Shown: in pieces, positions 42,705 to 51,337 of the stretch | How the letters are laid out: every line of letters begins with the position of its first letter | How positions within the stretch are numbered: position 1 is the stretch's first letter | Source: Nocardia australiensis | Lineage (GTDB): Bacteria; Actinomycetota; Actinomycetes; Mycobacteriales; Mycobacteriaceae | Length of the DNA: 64,000 bases | Direction: 5' to 3' | Assembly (NCBI RefSeq): GCF_020733705.1 | Contig: NZ_JAJFZM010000009.1 | Span: forward strand, 1 to 64,000 | Position numbers and translations under genes: made by a program | Notes under the pieces: model-generated | The model's database searches: none | Seen by the model: only the letters and a program-made list of their open reading frames with translations | Told to the model about the DNA's origin: nothing

Positions 42705-43394
42705 ATGAGTAAGAAGAAGCCCGGCGAGACCGCCGCCGCGGGGACGGTGACCACCTTCGGCAGAGGCACCGCCCGCGCCACTCCCGACCTCATGCGGGTC
42801 ACCATTTCTATCGAGGCCCGCGCGGCGAAGGTCGCACTCGCCTATGGACAGGCCGGTGAACGGGTCGCCGCCGTCACCGATTCGCTGCGCTCGAATGGGG
42901 TTTCGGGAACCGACATCGCTACCAGCGGCCTATCGGTGCGAACCGAAACCATCTGGGTCGAAGGCGGCGGTTCGAAGATCACCGGCTATCTCGCGACGAC
43001 CGATCTGACCGTCGCACTGCGCGATATCGGCGAGAACGCCGACCCAGGACCCGCGGCCATCATCGCCAACTGTATCGATGCCGGCGGTGACGATGTCCGG
43101 CTCGGCGGCCTCAACTTGGATTTCGCCGACCAGAACGGCCTGCTCACTCAGGCCCGCGACGCGGCATGGGACAACGCTGTCATCAAGGCCGAGCAGTACG
43201 CCACTCGCGCGGGCCGGGCTCTTGGGCCGGTACTCGAGATCACGGAGAACACCGCCGCCGTACCGCCCGCATCCCCTCGGCTGAGGGCGGTATCGGCGCC
43301 CATGACCGAGGGGTACGGCGCCGCACCGGTCCCGGTCGAACTCGGCGAATCCGAAATCAGCGCGACCGTCCGCGCTACCTGGCAGCTCGATTGA
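42705..43394 (+). CDS. SIMPL (DUF541) domain protein
   Basis: A 229-residue protein of the SIMPL/DUF541 family: VTTFGRGTARATPDLMRVTI at the N terminus, NGVSGTDIATSGLSVRTETI, GYLATTDLTVALRDIGE and QARDAAWDNAVIKAEQYATR. The family includes periplasmic or secreted stress-related proteins; this one has a Lys-rich start (MSKKKPGE) and no signal peptide. AGGAG lies about ten bases before the ATG. It follows the glutaminase by 30 bases and may share its transcript. Confidence 0.87.
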   Translation: MSKKKPGETAAAGTVTTFGRGTARATPDLMRVTISIEARAAKVALAYGQAGERVAAVTDSLRSNGVSGTDIATSGLSVRTETIWVEGGGSKITGYLATTDLTVALRDIGENADPGPAAIIANCIDAGGDDVRLGGLNLDFADQNGLLTQARDAAWDNAVIKAEQYATRAGRALGPVLEITENTAAVPPASPRLRAVSAPMTEGYGAAPVPVELGESEISATVRATWQLD

Positions 43395-43443
43395 GCGGTC
43401 GGCGATCGCCGAGACCGCCGAGTTGCCGAGATTACGTCGGGCT

Positions 43444-43486
43444 ACGAGATACACCGGACGTCAACGCATTCCGGTAATCCGCGCGG
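43444..43486. repeat. Direct repeat, left copy, flanking the enoyl-CoA hydratase gene
   Basis: ACGAGAT, 11 bases, then CAACGCATTCCGGTAA (43462-43477) and CGCGC after two more bases. The same elements at the same spacing occur at 44400-44440 after the hydratase gene. The 16-base core is exact. Confidence 0.8.
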
Positions 43487-43572
43487 TCGACCGAATTCGC
43501 TGTGGCACGGCGACACGCACACCTATATTGAGAAATCGGTGGCCCCGTCGCTGTCACCGATGAGGAGTTCCT

Positions 43573-44376
43573 ATGTCGTTCGTGCTCGTCGACACACCAC
43601 GCCCGCATATCGCGCTGGTGACATTGAATCGACCGGATCGGATGAACGCGATGGCATTCGATGTGATGATTCCGCTCCGGGCGGCACTCGAAGAGGTCAG
43701 CACCGACAACGACGTGCGGGTCGTAGTGTTGACCGGCGCCGGGCACGGGTTCTGTGCCGGCGCGGACCTGCAGAGTGCGGGCCGCGTGCCCAACACCGAG
43801 GGGTTGACGATCACCAACGTGGCGCGGCGTTCGATGGATCTGCTCAACGATGTGATGATCACGCTGCGGCGGATGCACCAACCGGTTATCGGCGCCATCA
43901 ATGGCGCCGCGATCGGTGGCGGTTTCTGTTTGAGCGTCGCCACCGATATTCGTGTCGCGGGCGAGAACGCCTATTTCCGCGCCGCCGGGATCAATAACGG
44001 TCTCACCTCCGCGGAGTTGGGCATCAGTTATCTCCTGCCGCGCGCAATCGGCTCCTCCCGTGCCTTCGAGATCATGCTGTCCGGACGCGATGTCGACGCC
44101 GCAGAAGCCGAGCGGATCGGCTTGGTCTCTCGCACAGTTCCTACCGCGAAGCTCCTGGAGACCTGCTTCGACCTCGCCGAACGAATCATCAGCTTCAGCC
44201 GCGTCGGCACCGAACTCACCAAACGCATGCTGTGGAGCGGTATGGAGGCGGGCAGCTTCGAATCCCAGATGCAGCACGAGGGCATGGCACAGCTCTACGT
44301 TCGTCTCACCACCGATAACTTCGACGAGGCGATTCGAGCGCGCCGCGACCGTCGTCCACCGATCTACGGAGACTGA
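43573..44376 (+). CDS. Enoyl-CoA hydratase/isomerase family protein
   Basis: A 267-residue crotonase. The oxyanion region shows VLTGAGHGFCAGADLQSAGR and the second loop IGAINGAAIGGGFCLSVATD; a candidate acid/base Glu lies in SAELGISYLLPRAIG. It probably acts on an acyl-CoA in fatty acid or steroid side-chain breakdown; the substrate is unknown. GAGGAG precedes the ATG. In M. tuberculosis a crotonase gene (echA15) lies between hemE and the DUF3000 gene; this one lies after the SIMPL gene and is bracketed by direct repeats. Confidence 0.9.
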   Translation: MSFVLVDTPRPHIALVTLNRPDRMNAMAFDVMIPLRAALEEVSTDNDVRVVVLTGAGHGFCAGADLQSAGRVPNTEGLTITNVARRSMDLLNDVMITLRRMHQPVIGAINGAAIGGGFCLSVATDIRVAGENAYFRAAGINNGLTSAELGISYLLPRAIGSSRAFEIMLSGRDVDAAEAERIGLVSRTVPTAKLLETCFDLAERIISFSRVGTELTKRMLWSGMEAGSFESQMQHEGMAQLYVRLTTDNFDEAIRARRDRRPPIYGD

Positions 44377-44399
44377 TCACCCGGCACGGCCGCCGAATG

Positions 44400-44442
44400 A
44401 CGAGATGGTCCAGGCACCAACGCATTCCGGTAACTCGCGCTC
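44400..44442. repeat. Direct repeat, right copy
   Basis: ACGAGAT (44400-44406), 11 bases, CAACGCATTCCGGTAA (44418-44433) and CGCGC after two more. It is the second copy of the repeat at 43444, 956 bases away, and ends at the stop of the convergent RNA methyltransferase gene. Confidence 0.8.
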
Positions 44443-45805
44443 AACGCTCCAAAAGTGCGAGGCATTCGACATGGTGGGTGGCCGGGAAGGCGTCGAAGGC
44501 GCGCAATTCGGCGAGCCGGAAACCGGCGGCTTGGTAAAGGCTCAGATCACGCGCGAAAGCGGCTGGGTCACAACCTATGTGAATGATGCGACCGGCATTG
44601 TGGGCACCGATCGCGGCGGCGACTTCTTTGCCCGCACCGGTCCGCGGAGGATCGAGCACCACGACATCAGGTGTGGCGGAGCCCTGTTCGGCCAGCCAAC
44701 GCTCGACGCGATCGGCGCGCAGATCCACCCAGGGCAGATCACGCAGGGCGACGGTGCCATCGGCAACCGCCGGACGTGCGGATTCCACGGCTAGCACGGC
44801 CCCGTCAGGACCAACCTGATCGGCCAGCCGGGCCGCGAAAACCCCTGCGCCGCTATACAGATCCCAGGCCAGATCTCCGAAACCGACGCCTGACCATTCC
44901 GCGACGATATCCGAATAGCATTGTGCCGCACCATGATGCGCCTGCCAGAAGCCGGTTGCCGAGATATCCCAGCGGCGGCCCGCCACATACTCGACCGTGC
45001 GACCGCTGCCCTCGAGAACCGATTCCTCACGGGTCGCGTGCACCGCCGCACGCCGCGCCGCGGCATTGCGGCGCTCCCCGTCCCGGGGCGCGTTCGATCC
45101 ACTTGGCCGTTCACCCTCGCGCCGGCCCTTACCACGCCGATCCGCGCCCGGCCGATCGCTCCCGCGCCGCTGCCCGGCGCGACCGCCCGCTGAAACCGGC
45201 ACCGCGAGTTCGACGATATGACGCACACCGTCACCATCGACCGCGATCACCAACTCTGCCCCCGGTGTCCACAAGCGCTCGGCTACCCCGTCCAACGCAC
45301 CCGAAACTGGTTGCGGGCAGCGCAGATCGGTGATCACTTCGGTGCTGCGCAGCCGGTGCACCCCGGCCCGGCCCCGCGCGTCGACCGCCAACCGGATCCT
45401 GGTGCGCCAACCGCCGGTCGCGTCCGCGGGGTATCCGGCAATGGGCTCGACGGTGATCTCCCGTTCCAGCCTCGCGATCCGGCGCAGTTGCTCGGCAACC
45501 ACCGTCGCCTTCAATGCCCGCTGCGCGACCGGCGTGGCAAAGGAGAAGTCGCAGCAACCCGCACCGCCCGGCCCGGACACCGGGCAGGTCGGGGGCACGC
45601 GATCGGGTGACGGTTCGAGGATCTCGATAGCATCGGCCCGGCAGAACGAACCGCCACGGTCCTCGGTAACTCGCGCCCGCACCAGCTCACCCGGCAGCCC
45701 GTGCCGGACGAAGACCACCCTGCCCTCATGCCTGCCGACGCAGAAGCCGCCATGTCCCGGCGGTCCGAGCCGCAGCTCGAAGGTGGTGTCGAGCCAGTCG
45801 GTCAC
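44441..45805 (-). CDS. TrmA/RlmD-like class I SAM RNA methyltransferase
   Basis: A 454-residue RNA (uracil-5-) methyltransferase-type protein (Rv2689c position). The N-terminal TRAM-like barrel (VGRHEGRVVFVRHGLPGELV) is followed by CPVSGPGGAGCCDF, where cluster cysteines of RlmD-like enzymes lie. The SAM site is AWDLYSGAGVFAARLADQVG, the PP motif VVVLDPPRTGAGKEV, the nucleophile Cys is in IIHIGCDPAAFARDL, and the final Glu in ATHHVECLALLER. Residues about 203-262 are an Arg/Gly-rich insert absent from most relatives. GTG 45805 overlaps the upstream permease stop. Confidence 0.88.
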   Translation of the reverse strand: MTDWLDTTFELRLGPPGHGGFCVGRHEGRVVFVRHGLPGELVRARVTEDRGGSFCRADAIEILEPSPDRVPPTCPVSGPGGAGCCDFSFATPVAQRALKATVVAEQLRRIARLEREITVEPIAGYPADATGGWRTRIRLAVDARGRAGVHRLRSTEVITDLRCPQPVSGALDGVAERLWTPGAELVIAVDGDGVRHIVELAVPVSAGGRAGQRRGSDRPGADRRGKGRREGERPSGSNAPRDGERRNAAARRAAVHATREESVLEGSGRTVEYVAGRRWDISATGFWQAHHGAAQCYSDIVAEWSGVGFGDLAWDLYSGAGVFAARLADQVGPDGAVLAVESARPAVADGTVALRDLPWVDLRADRVERWLAEQGSATPDVVVLDPPRTGAGKEVAAAIGAHNAGRIIHIGCDPAAFARDLSLYQAAGFRLAELRAFDAFPATHHVECLALLER

Positions 45806-47802
45806 GACCGATCCTCGTATCCGCGCCGCACCGCACCGGGCGCGTTGACTTCGGCCGCCTGCCTGGCCTTGGTGGACGAACTCAACTGCCATGGCACGCT
45901 GGTCACCATCACGCCCGGCACGAAAAGCAGCCTGCCCTTGAGCCGCAGTGCGCTCTGGTTGTGCAACACCTGCTCCCACCAGTGACCGACCACGTATTCG
46001 GGGATGAATACGGTCACCACATCACGCGGTGAGTCCTTGCGAACCCTCTTCACGTAATCGAGTACCGGCTTGGTGATTTCGCGGTAGGGCGATTCGATCA
46101 CCTTGAGCGGCACGGTGATATCGCTACGCTCCCATTCCCGGACCAGTGCCCTGGTATCGGCCTCGTCGACGTTCACCGTCACCGCTTCGAGGGTGTCCGG
46201 GCGAGTGGCGCGGGCATAGGCCAGTGCGCGCCTGGTCGGCAGGTGCAGCTTGGAAACCAGCACGATCGAATGCGAGCGGCTCGGCAGCACACCGTCCCAT
46301 TCGTGTTGATCGAGCTCGCGGGATACCGAATCGTAGTGCTTGCGAATCAATTTCATTACCACGAAGATCGCCACCATGGTGCAGATGGCGATCCAGGCAC
46401 CCGCGAAGAACTTGGTGACGAGGACAATGATCAGCACCGTGCCGGTCGCGGTGAGGCCGACTGCATTGATCACCCGTGAACGCTTCATCCGTGCCCGTTG
46501 CGCCGGATCGGATTCGGTACGCAACAGCCGCGTCCAGTGCCGCAGCATGCCGGTTTGGCTGAGCACGAACGACACGAATACACCGACGATGTAGAGCTGG
46601 ATCAGCTTCGTCACCTCAGCGCCGAACACCACGACGAATGCGATGGCTGCGCCGGAGAGGAACAGGATGCCGTTGCTGAACGCCAGCCGGTCACCGCGAG
46701 TGTGCAGCTGCCTCGGCAGGTAACGGTCCTGCGCCAGAATCGAACCGAGCACCGGGAATCCGTTGAATGCGGTATTGGCGGCAAGCACCAGAATCAGTGC
46801 GGTGACCGTGGTGATAAAGAAGAATCCGATCGGGAATCCATGGAAAACCGTCTCGGCGAGCTGCGCGATCAACGTCTTCTGGTGGTAGTCGGCGGGCGCG
46901 CCGACCAAATCGGATTCGTTGCGCGCGTAAACGACTCCGATCTTCTGCGCCAGGATGATGATGCCCATCAACAACACGATCGCAAAGGTCCCGAGCATCA
47001 ACAGGGTGGTCGCGGCATTGCGCGACTTCGGCTTCTGGAAGGCGGGTACGCCATTGCTGATCGCCTCGACACCGGTCAACGCGGCACAGCCGGAAGAAAA
47101 CGAGCGCGCGATGAGGAAAGCGAACGCCAAACCGAATAGGTGCTCCTGTTCGGCATTCAGCTCGAAACCCGCCGACTCGGCCCGAAGATCATCGCCGAGA
47201 ACGAAGATCCGGAACAGCCCCCAGAAAAGCATCACGGACACGCCGATAATGAATGCGTAGGTCGGAATCGCGAACATAGTACCCGACTCCCGGACACCAC
47301 GCAGGTTCATCGCCGTCAGCACCGCGATGGCCACCACCGCGAACAACACCTTATGCGCATCCACGAACGGGATCGCCGAGCCGATATTGGACGCGGCCGA
47401 GGAAATCGACACCGCGACCGTGAGAACATAGTCGACCAGCAGTGCGCTGCCGACCGTGAGACCGGCATTGGGCCCCAGATTCGTGGTGGCGACCTCGTAG
47501 TCACCACCACCGGACGGGTAGGCGTGCACATTCTGCCGGTAGCTGGCCACCACCACCGCCATGACGAAGGCGACCGCGAGCCCGACCCAGGGGGCGTACA
47601 TATAGGCCGAGATCCCGGCCACTGAAAGAGTCAGGAAGATCTCTTCTGGGGCGTAGGCAACCGATGACATGGCATCAGAGGCGAACACCGGGAGCGCGAT
47701 TCGCTTCGGCAGCAGAGTATGGCCGAGCGAATCGCTACGGAATGGCCTACCCAGCAGCACGCGTTTTGCTGCCGTCGTCAACTTGGACACCGGAGCGAGC
47801 AT
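45802..47802 (-). CDS. APC family amino acid permease (Rv2690c-like)
   Basis: A 666-residue transporter. About 12 helices of the APC fold (FASDAMSSVAYAPEEIFLTL, NVHAYPSGGGDYEVATTNLG, ALTGVEAISNGVPAFQKPKS) are followed by a C-terminal cytoplasmic domain of about 170 residues (HSIVLVSKLHLPTRRALAYA onward). That domain resembles the universal-stress-like tail of KUP/APC-like carriers. Substrate unknown. Start ATG 47802. It is divergent from the two TrkA-type genes ceoB and ceoC, a linkage kept in mycobacteria, which suggests that it may be a K+ or amino acid carrier gated by them (inference). Confidence 0.92.
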   Translation of the reverse strand: MLAPVSKLTTAAKRVLLGRPFRSDSLGHTLLPKRIALPVFASDAMSSVAYAPEEIFLTLSVAGISAYMYAPWVGLAVAFVMAVVVASYRQNVHAYPSGGGDYEVATTNLGPNAGLTVGSALLVDYVLTVAVSISSAASNIGSAIPFVDAHKVLFAVVAIAVLTAMNLRGVRESGTMFAIPTYAFIIGVSVMLFWGLFRIFVLGDDLRAESAGFELNAEQEHLFGLAFAFLIARSFSSGCAALTGVEAISNGVPAFQKPKSRNAATTLLMLGTFAIVLLMGIIILAQKIGVVYARNESDLVGAPADYHQKTLIAQLAETVFHGFPIGFFFITTVTALILVLAANTAFNGFPVLGSILAQDRYLPRQLHTRGDRLAFSNGILFLSGAAIAFVVVFGAEVTKLIQLYIVGVFVSFVLSQTGMLRHWTRLLRTESDPAQRARMKRSRVINAVGLTATGTVLIIVLVTKFFAGAWIAICTMVAIFVVMKLIRKHYDSVSRELDQHEWDGVLPSRSHSIVLVSKLHLPTRRALAYARATRPDTLEAVTVNVDEADTRALVREWERSDITVPLKVIESPYREITKPVLDYVKRVRKDSPRDVVTVFIPEYVVGHWWEQVLHNQSALRLKGRLLFVPGVMVTSVPWQLSSSTKARQAAEVNAPGAVRRGYEDRS

Positions 47803-47958
47803 AGATCCCCGAACGGTTGATCGTGCCCGCGGGCCGGTTCGCGTCGTGGGTTTGACTACCCGCTCGAGTGGGAAAATGAGCCATGGACGCACGCGGCAGG
47901 TACGGTCTGCCGAAGAGAAGCAAACCGAACGCCATTGTTCCGGGAACGAGGTTGCACG

Positions 47959-48624
47959 GTGTACGTAGTGATCATGGGTTGCGGGCGCGTCGGCTCGTCG
48001 CTGGCACGCGCCCTGGTCCGAGTCGGTCACGAAGTCACCGTGATCGACAGGGATCGCAGCTCGTTTCTGCGACTCGGTGAAGACTTCCCCGGTGACCAGG
48101 TCGTCGGTGTCGGCTTCGACCGGGATGTACTGACCCGCGCCGGAATCGAGCGCGCCGATGCTTTCGCCTCGGTGTCCTCGGGCGACAATTCAAACATCAT
48201 CTCGGCGCGGGTAGCCCGCGAAACCTTCGGTGTGCAGCGCGTTGTCGCCCGCATCTACGACGCGAAGCGGGCCGCCGTCTATGAGCGCCTGGGCATTCCG
48301 ACCATCGCCACCGTGCCGTGGACCACAGACCGGTTCCTGACCACGCTGATCGGCGAGAGCGGCACCACCACCTGGCGCGATCCCACCGGCACCGTCGCCG
48401 TCGCCCAGCTGACACTGCACGAGGAGTGGTACGGCCGCACCGTGCGCGAACTGGAGCAGACCGTCGGCGCCAGGGTGGCGTTCATCATCCGGTTCGGTCA
48501 AGGGCTGTTACCCGACAGCAAAACCATGGTTCAGGCCGACGACATCGTCTATGTCGCCGCCACCTCCGGCAGCGTCGGCGAGGCCGTCGCACTGGCCGGC
48601 AAGCCACCAGCAAGCGAGGACTGA
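47959..48624 (+). CDS. ceoB: TrkA-type potassium regulatory protein CeoB
   Basis: A 221-residue protein with an N-terminal RCK/TrkA-N Rossmann domain (VIMGCGRVGSSLARALVRVG, then VTVIDRDRSSF) and a TrkA-C domain from about 135 (TGTVAVAQLTLHEEWYGRTV). It binds NAD(H) and gates a K+ channel or transporter. Orthologue of Rv2691. GTG 47959 is used, with GAGG upstream. It is followed by its partner ceoC after two bases. Confidence 0.93.
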   Translation: MYVVIMGCGRVGSSLARALVRVGHEVTVIDRDRSSFLRLGEDFPGDQVVGVGFDRDVLTRAGIERADAFASVSSGDNSNIISARVARETFGVQRVVARIYDAKRAAVYERLGIPTIATVPWTTDRFLTTLIGESGTTTWRDPTGTVAVAQLTLHEEWYGRTVRELEQTVGARVAFIIRFGQGLLPDSKTMVQADDIVYVAATSGSVGEAVALAGKPPASED

Positions 48625-48626
48625 AC

Positions 48627-49298
48627 ATGAAAGTGGCGATCGCCGGAGCCGGCGCCGTCGGCCGATCGATAGCCAAGGAGCTGCTACGCAGCGGCCACCA
48701 GGTGATGCTGCTGGAACGCCAGCTCGATCACATCGATCCCGCGGCCATCCCGGACGCCGTGTGGGTGCACGCCGACGCCTGCGAACTCGCGTTGCTGGAG
48801 GACGCAGGTATGCAGACCTATGAGGTCGTCATCGCCGCCACCGGCGACGACAAGGCGAACCTGGTGCACAGCCTGCTCGCCAAGACCGAATTCGGTGTAC
48901 GCCGTGTCGTGGCCCGAGTCAACGACCCGCGCAACGAATGGCTCTTCGATTCGTCGTGGGGCGTCGATGTCGCGGTGTCGACGCCGCGTCTGCTCGCCTC
49001 GCTGGTGGAGGAGGCGGTATCGGTCGGCGATCTGGTCCGGCTGATGACCCTGCGCCAGGGCCAGGCCAATCTCGTCGAGATCACCCTGCCCGCGGACACC
49101 GCGTTGGCCGGCAAGCCGGTGGGCACCCTGACGCTGCCGCGCGACGCCGCCCTCGTAACGATTCTGCGCGGCGGCCGGGTGATCGTGCCGCAGCCCGATG
49201 ACCCGTTCGAGGGCGACGACGAGCTGCTTTTCGTGACCTCTGTGGAGGCCGAAGAGGATCTGAGGGTGGCGCTGGCCCACCACGGCATCAAGCCATAA
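48627..49298 (+). CDS. ceoC: TrkA-type potassium regulatory protein CeoC
   Basis: A 223-residue RCK protein: VAIAGAGAVGRSIAKELLRS at the N terminus, EVVIAATGDDKANLVHSLLA, and the TrkA-C domain (LVEITLPADTALAGKPVGTL) at the end. It pairs with CeoB, probably forming the RCK ring of one potassium uptake system; no TrkH/G membrane subunit is nearby, so the divergent APC-type permease is a candidate partner (inference). Orthologue of Rv2692. Confidence 0.93.
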   Translation: MKVAIAGAGAVGRSIAKELLRSGHQVMLLERQLDHIDPAAIPDAVWVHADACELALLEDAGMQTYEVVIAATGDDKANLVHSLLAKTEFGVRRVVARVNDPRNEWLFDSSWGVDVAVSTPRLLASLVEEAVSVGDLVRLMTLRQGQANLVEITLPADTALAGKPVGTLTLPRDAALVTILRGGRVIVPQPDDPFEGDDELLFVTSVEAEEDLRVALAHHGIKP

Positions 49299-49328
49299 CT
49301 CCCCGATACGGCGGATACCTGCCGGGTA

Positions 49329-49958
49329 TCAGGCCGCTTTCAGTTCAGAGCGCAATTTGTTGAGTGCGCGGTGCTGCATTACCCGCACCACCCCCGGGCT
49401 GGTGCCGATCGCCTCCGCGGTCTGCGCCGCGGTCCAGCCGAGAATGATGCGCATCACCAGCACCTCGCGGTGGACCGGCGCCAGGATATTCATCAATTCC
49501 CTTGTCGCATCACGACGCTCGGACGCCAGCGCCCACTCCTCCGGGCCCGCGGCGGTGGAGGGAACGTCCGGTATGTCGGCGGTCGGGTAGCTCGGGTGCA
49601 GCTGTGAGCGGCGGAACGCGTCGGCGACCTTGTTCGCGGAAATCCCATACACGAAGGCCAGGAACGACCTTCCTTGATCCCGATAGCGTGGGATGGCATT
49701 GACAGTCGCCATCAGGATCTCCTGCACCACATCGTCCACGGTGACGCTCAGGTAGGACGTATTGCCAAGGCGCGCAGCGCAATACCGGCGGACCAACGGG
49801 TGAACCAGCCGCAGTATCTCGGTGACGGCGGCGCGATCTCCCGCTGCGGCAGGGCCGATGAGGGGACCGAATTCAGCCGACACCCGACGACTCTCCGACA
49901 GGGCCGGATTGGCGGTGCCAGACTTGGACGATGCCACAATATGGTGTTCGGTAGCCAA
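49329..49958 (-). CDS. ECF sigma factor, SigD/ShbA-like
   Basis: A 209-residue sigma factor. Region 2 shows VHPLVRRYCAARLGNTSYLS, VDDVVQEILMATVNAIPRYR and GRSFLAFVYGISANKVADAF; region 4 shows VHREVLVMRIILGWTAAQTA, EAIGTSPGVVRVMQHRALNK. FLAFVYGIAxxKVADA is typical of the SigD/ShbA group, which controls growth-phase genes and in Streptomyces the principal sigma gene. No anti-sigma gene is adjacent. It is inserted between ceoC and the DUF3159 gene, where M. tuberculosis has no sigma factor; sigA lies 8 kb downstream. Confidence 0.9.
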   Translation of the reverse strand: MATEHHIVASSKSGTANPALSESRRVSAEFGPLIGPAAAGDRAAVTEILRLVHPLVRRYCAARLGNTSYLSVTVDDVVQEILMATVNAIPRYRDQGRSFLAFVYGISANKVADAFRRSQLHPSYPTADIPDVPSTAAGPEEWALASERRDATRELMNILAPVHREVLVMRIILGWTAAQTAEAIGTSPGVVRVMQHRALNKLRSELKAA

Positions 49959-50093
49959 CTTCCGAGTCCTTCCTCACCGATGCTGCGTTTATCTCTCGCA
50001 ACGATCGTCTGACGAACTCGGCTCACCGGCCAGTACCCCCAGGGTGGGTACTACCTCACCTCGACGGCGGACATTAATACCCCGACGAATCGG

Positions 50094-50861
50094 CTACCCG
50101 CGTTGGGCAGCTTCCGCCACAGCGGCCTTGGGGGCGGGCATATGCCCGGCACGACGCACCGCCCACACCGTGACCGCCAGCGCGACGGCTGTCAGCGGCC
50201 AGCCCATCGCGATGCGGGCAGCGGCCAGCCAACCGGTGTGGTCGGTGTCGTAAAGCTGCGACTGGACAAGGTAGCGAGCACCGAAGACCAGCACCCATGT
50301 GGTGGTCGCGAGGTCATAGAGGCGCGCCACACGGCGATCGGTCCGCCAGCCCGAGCCGTGGCCGTTCAGCACCCCCCAGATGACACCGACCAGCGGCCAG
50401 CGCACCAATATCGACACCAGGAACGCTCCGGCGTACAACAGGCTGGTGTAGATACCGAACAGGAAGAAGCCCTTGGCCTCACCCATCCGGTAGGCGATGA
50501 AGGCGCAGATGCCGACCCCTAGAAAACCGGAAATGGCGGGCTGAAGCGGGCCGCGGCGCACCAGACGCCAGATCAGAATCGCGGTGGCCGCACCGAGCGC
50601 CGACCAAATTGCCGCAGTGAGCCCGGCGAAGGTATTCACTGGCACGAACACGAGAACGGGCAGGGTCGAATAAACCAGACCGCTGAACCCGCCCAGCTGC
50701 TCGAGCAGCGTCTGCTGAACCGCCTCCTCGTCCTCGTCGAGCGGATCTTCCGCATCGTCGAGCCGATGGCGCCCGCCATCGCTGGGGACTCGAGTCTCAT
50801 CGGGCTCGGCGAGCTGAGTCTCGATCGATCTGTCAGCGGTGTTCTCGTTGCTCGATGGCAT
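50094..50861 (-). CDS. DUF3159 membrane protein (Rv2693c-like)
   Basis: A 255-residue protein. The acidic N-terminal tail (HRLDDAEDPLDEDEEAVQQT) is followed by LLEQLGGFSGLVYSTLPVLV and about six helices of the DUF3159 family, including AAIWSALGAATAILIWRLVR and GILVRWPLVGVIWGVLNGH-like segments. Function unknown. It is four bases downstream of the OB-fold gene, so both form one transcript as in M. tuberculosis. Confidence 0.87.
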   Translation of the reverse strand: MPSSNENTADRSIETQLAEPDETRVPSDGGRHRLDDAEDPLDEDEEAVQQTLLEQLGGFSGLVYSTLPVLVFVPVNTFAGLTAAIWSALGAATAILIWRLVRRGPLQPAISGFLGVGICAFIAYRMGEAKGFFLFGIYTSLLYAGAFLVSILVRWPLVGVIWGVLNGHGSGWRTDRRVARLYDLATTTWVLVFGARYLVQSQLYDTDHTGWLAAARIAMGWPLTAVALAVTVWAVRRAGHMPAPKAAVAEAAQRG

Positions 50862-50864
50862 ACG

Positions 50865-51242
50865 TCAGCTGTTCCCGCGCAATTCGTAGTAGGGGTTGTA
50901 GATCACCTTACGGCCGTCGCGGTCGCCCACCCGGCCACGGACGAGGATTCGGCGTCCCGGGTCGATGCCGGGAATGCGTCTGCGCCCGATCCACACCAGG
51001 ATGATGGCATCGGTGCCGTCGAAGAACTCCGCCTGCACACTGGCACCCGCGGACTTCGGACATGCCTCGACGCTGCGCAGTCGGCCGAGCATGGTGGCCT
51101 CGTCACCGCGTTGACACTCCGACGCCCGGCACGCACCGGACGCGTCGGCGGTCTCGGCGAGTTCCTCGGCGTCCAACCGATCGATGTCCTCGGTCAGTCT
51201 GCGGCCCAATCGGCGAAAATAACCTGAGGCTGCGGATGGCAT
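50865..51242 (-). CDS. OB-fold nucleic-acid-binding protein (Rv2694c-like)
   Basis: A 125-residue protein. The helical N terminus (YFRRLGRRLTEDIDRLDAEE) leads to an OB fold: ATMLGRLRSVEACPKSAGAS, AEFFDGTDAIILVWIGRRRI and DPGRRILVRGRVGDRDGRKV. It resembles the OB domain of RecG-like helicases and probably binds single-stranded nucleic acid. It leads the two-gene unit with DUF3159. Confidence 0.87.
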   Translation of the reverse strand: MPSAASGYFRRLGRRLTEDIDRLDAEELAETADASGACRASECQRGDEATMLGRLRSVEACPKSAGASVQAEFFDGTDAIILVWIGRRRIPGIDPGRRILVRGRVGDRDGRKVIYNPYYELRGNS

Positions 51243-51337
51243 TCACGCTCTCCTGCATGGAGCAAGACGACGTGGGTCGCACGCCATCGTGGTTGTCCGG
51301 TAACGACCGGCTATTGGCCGTATACCCGCCACTGTAG

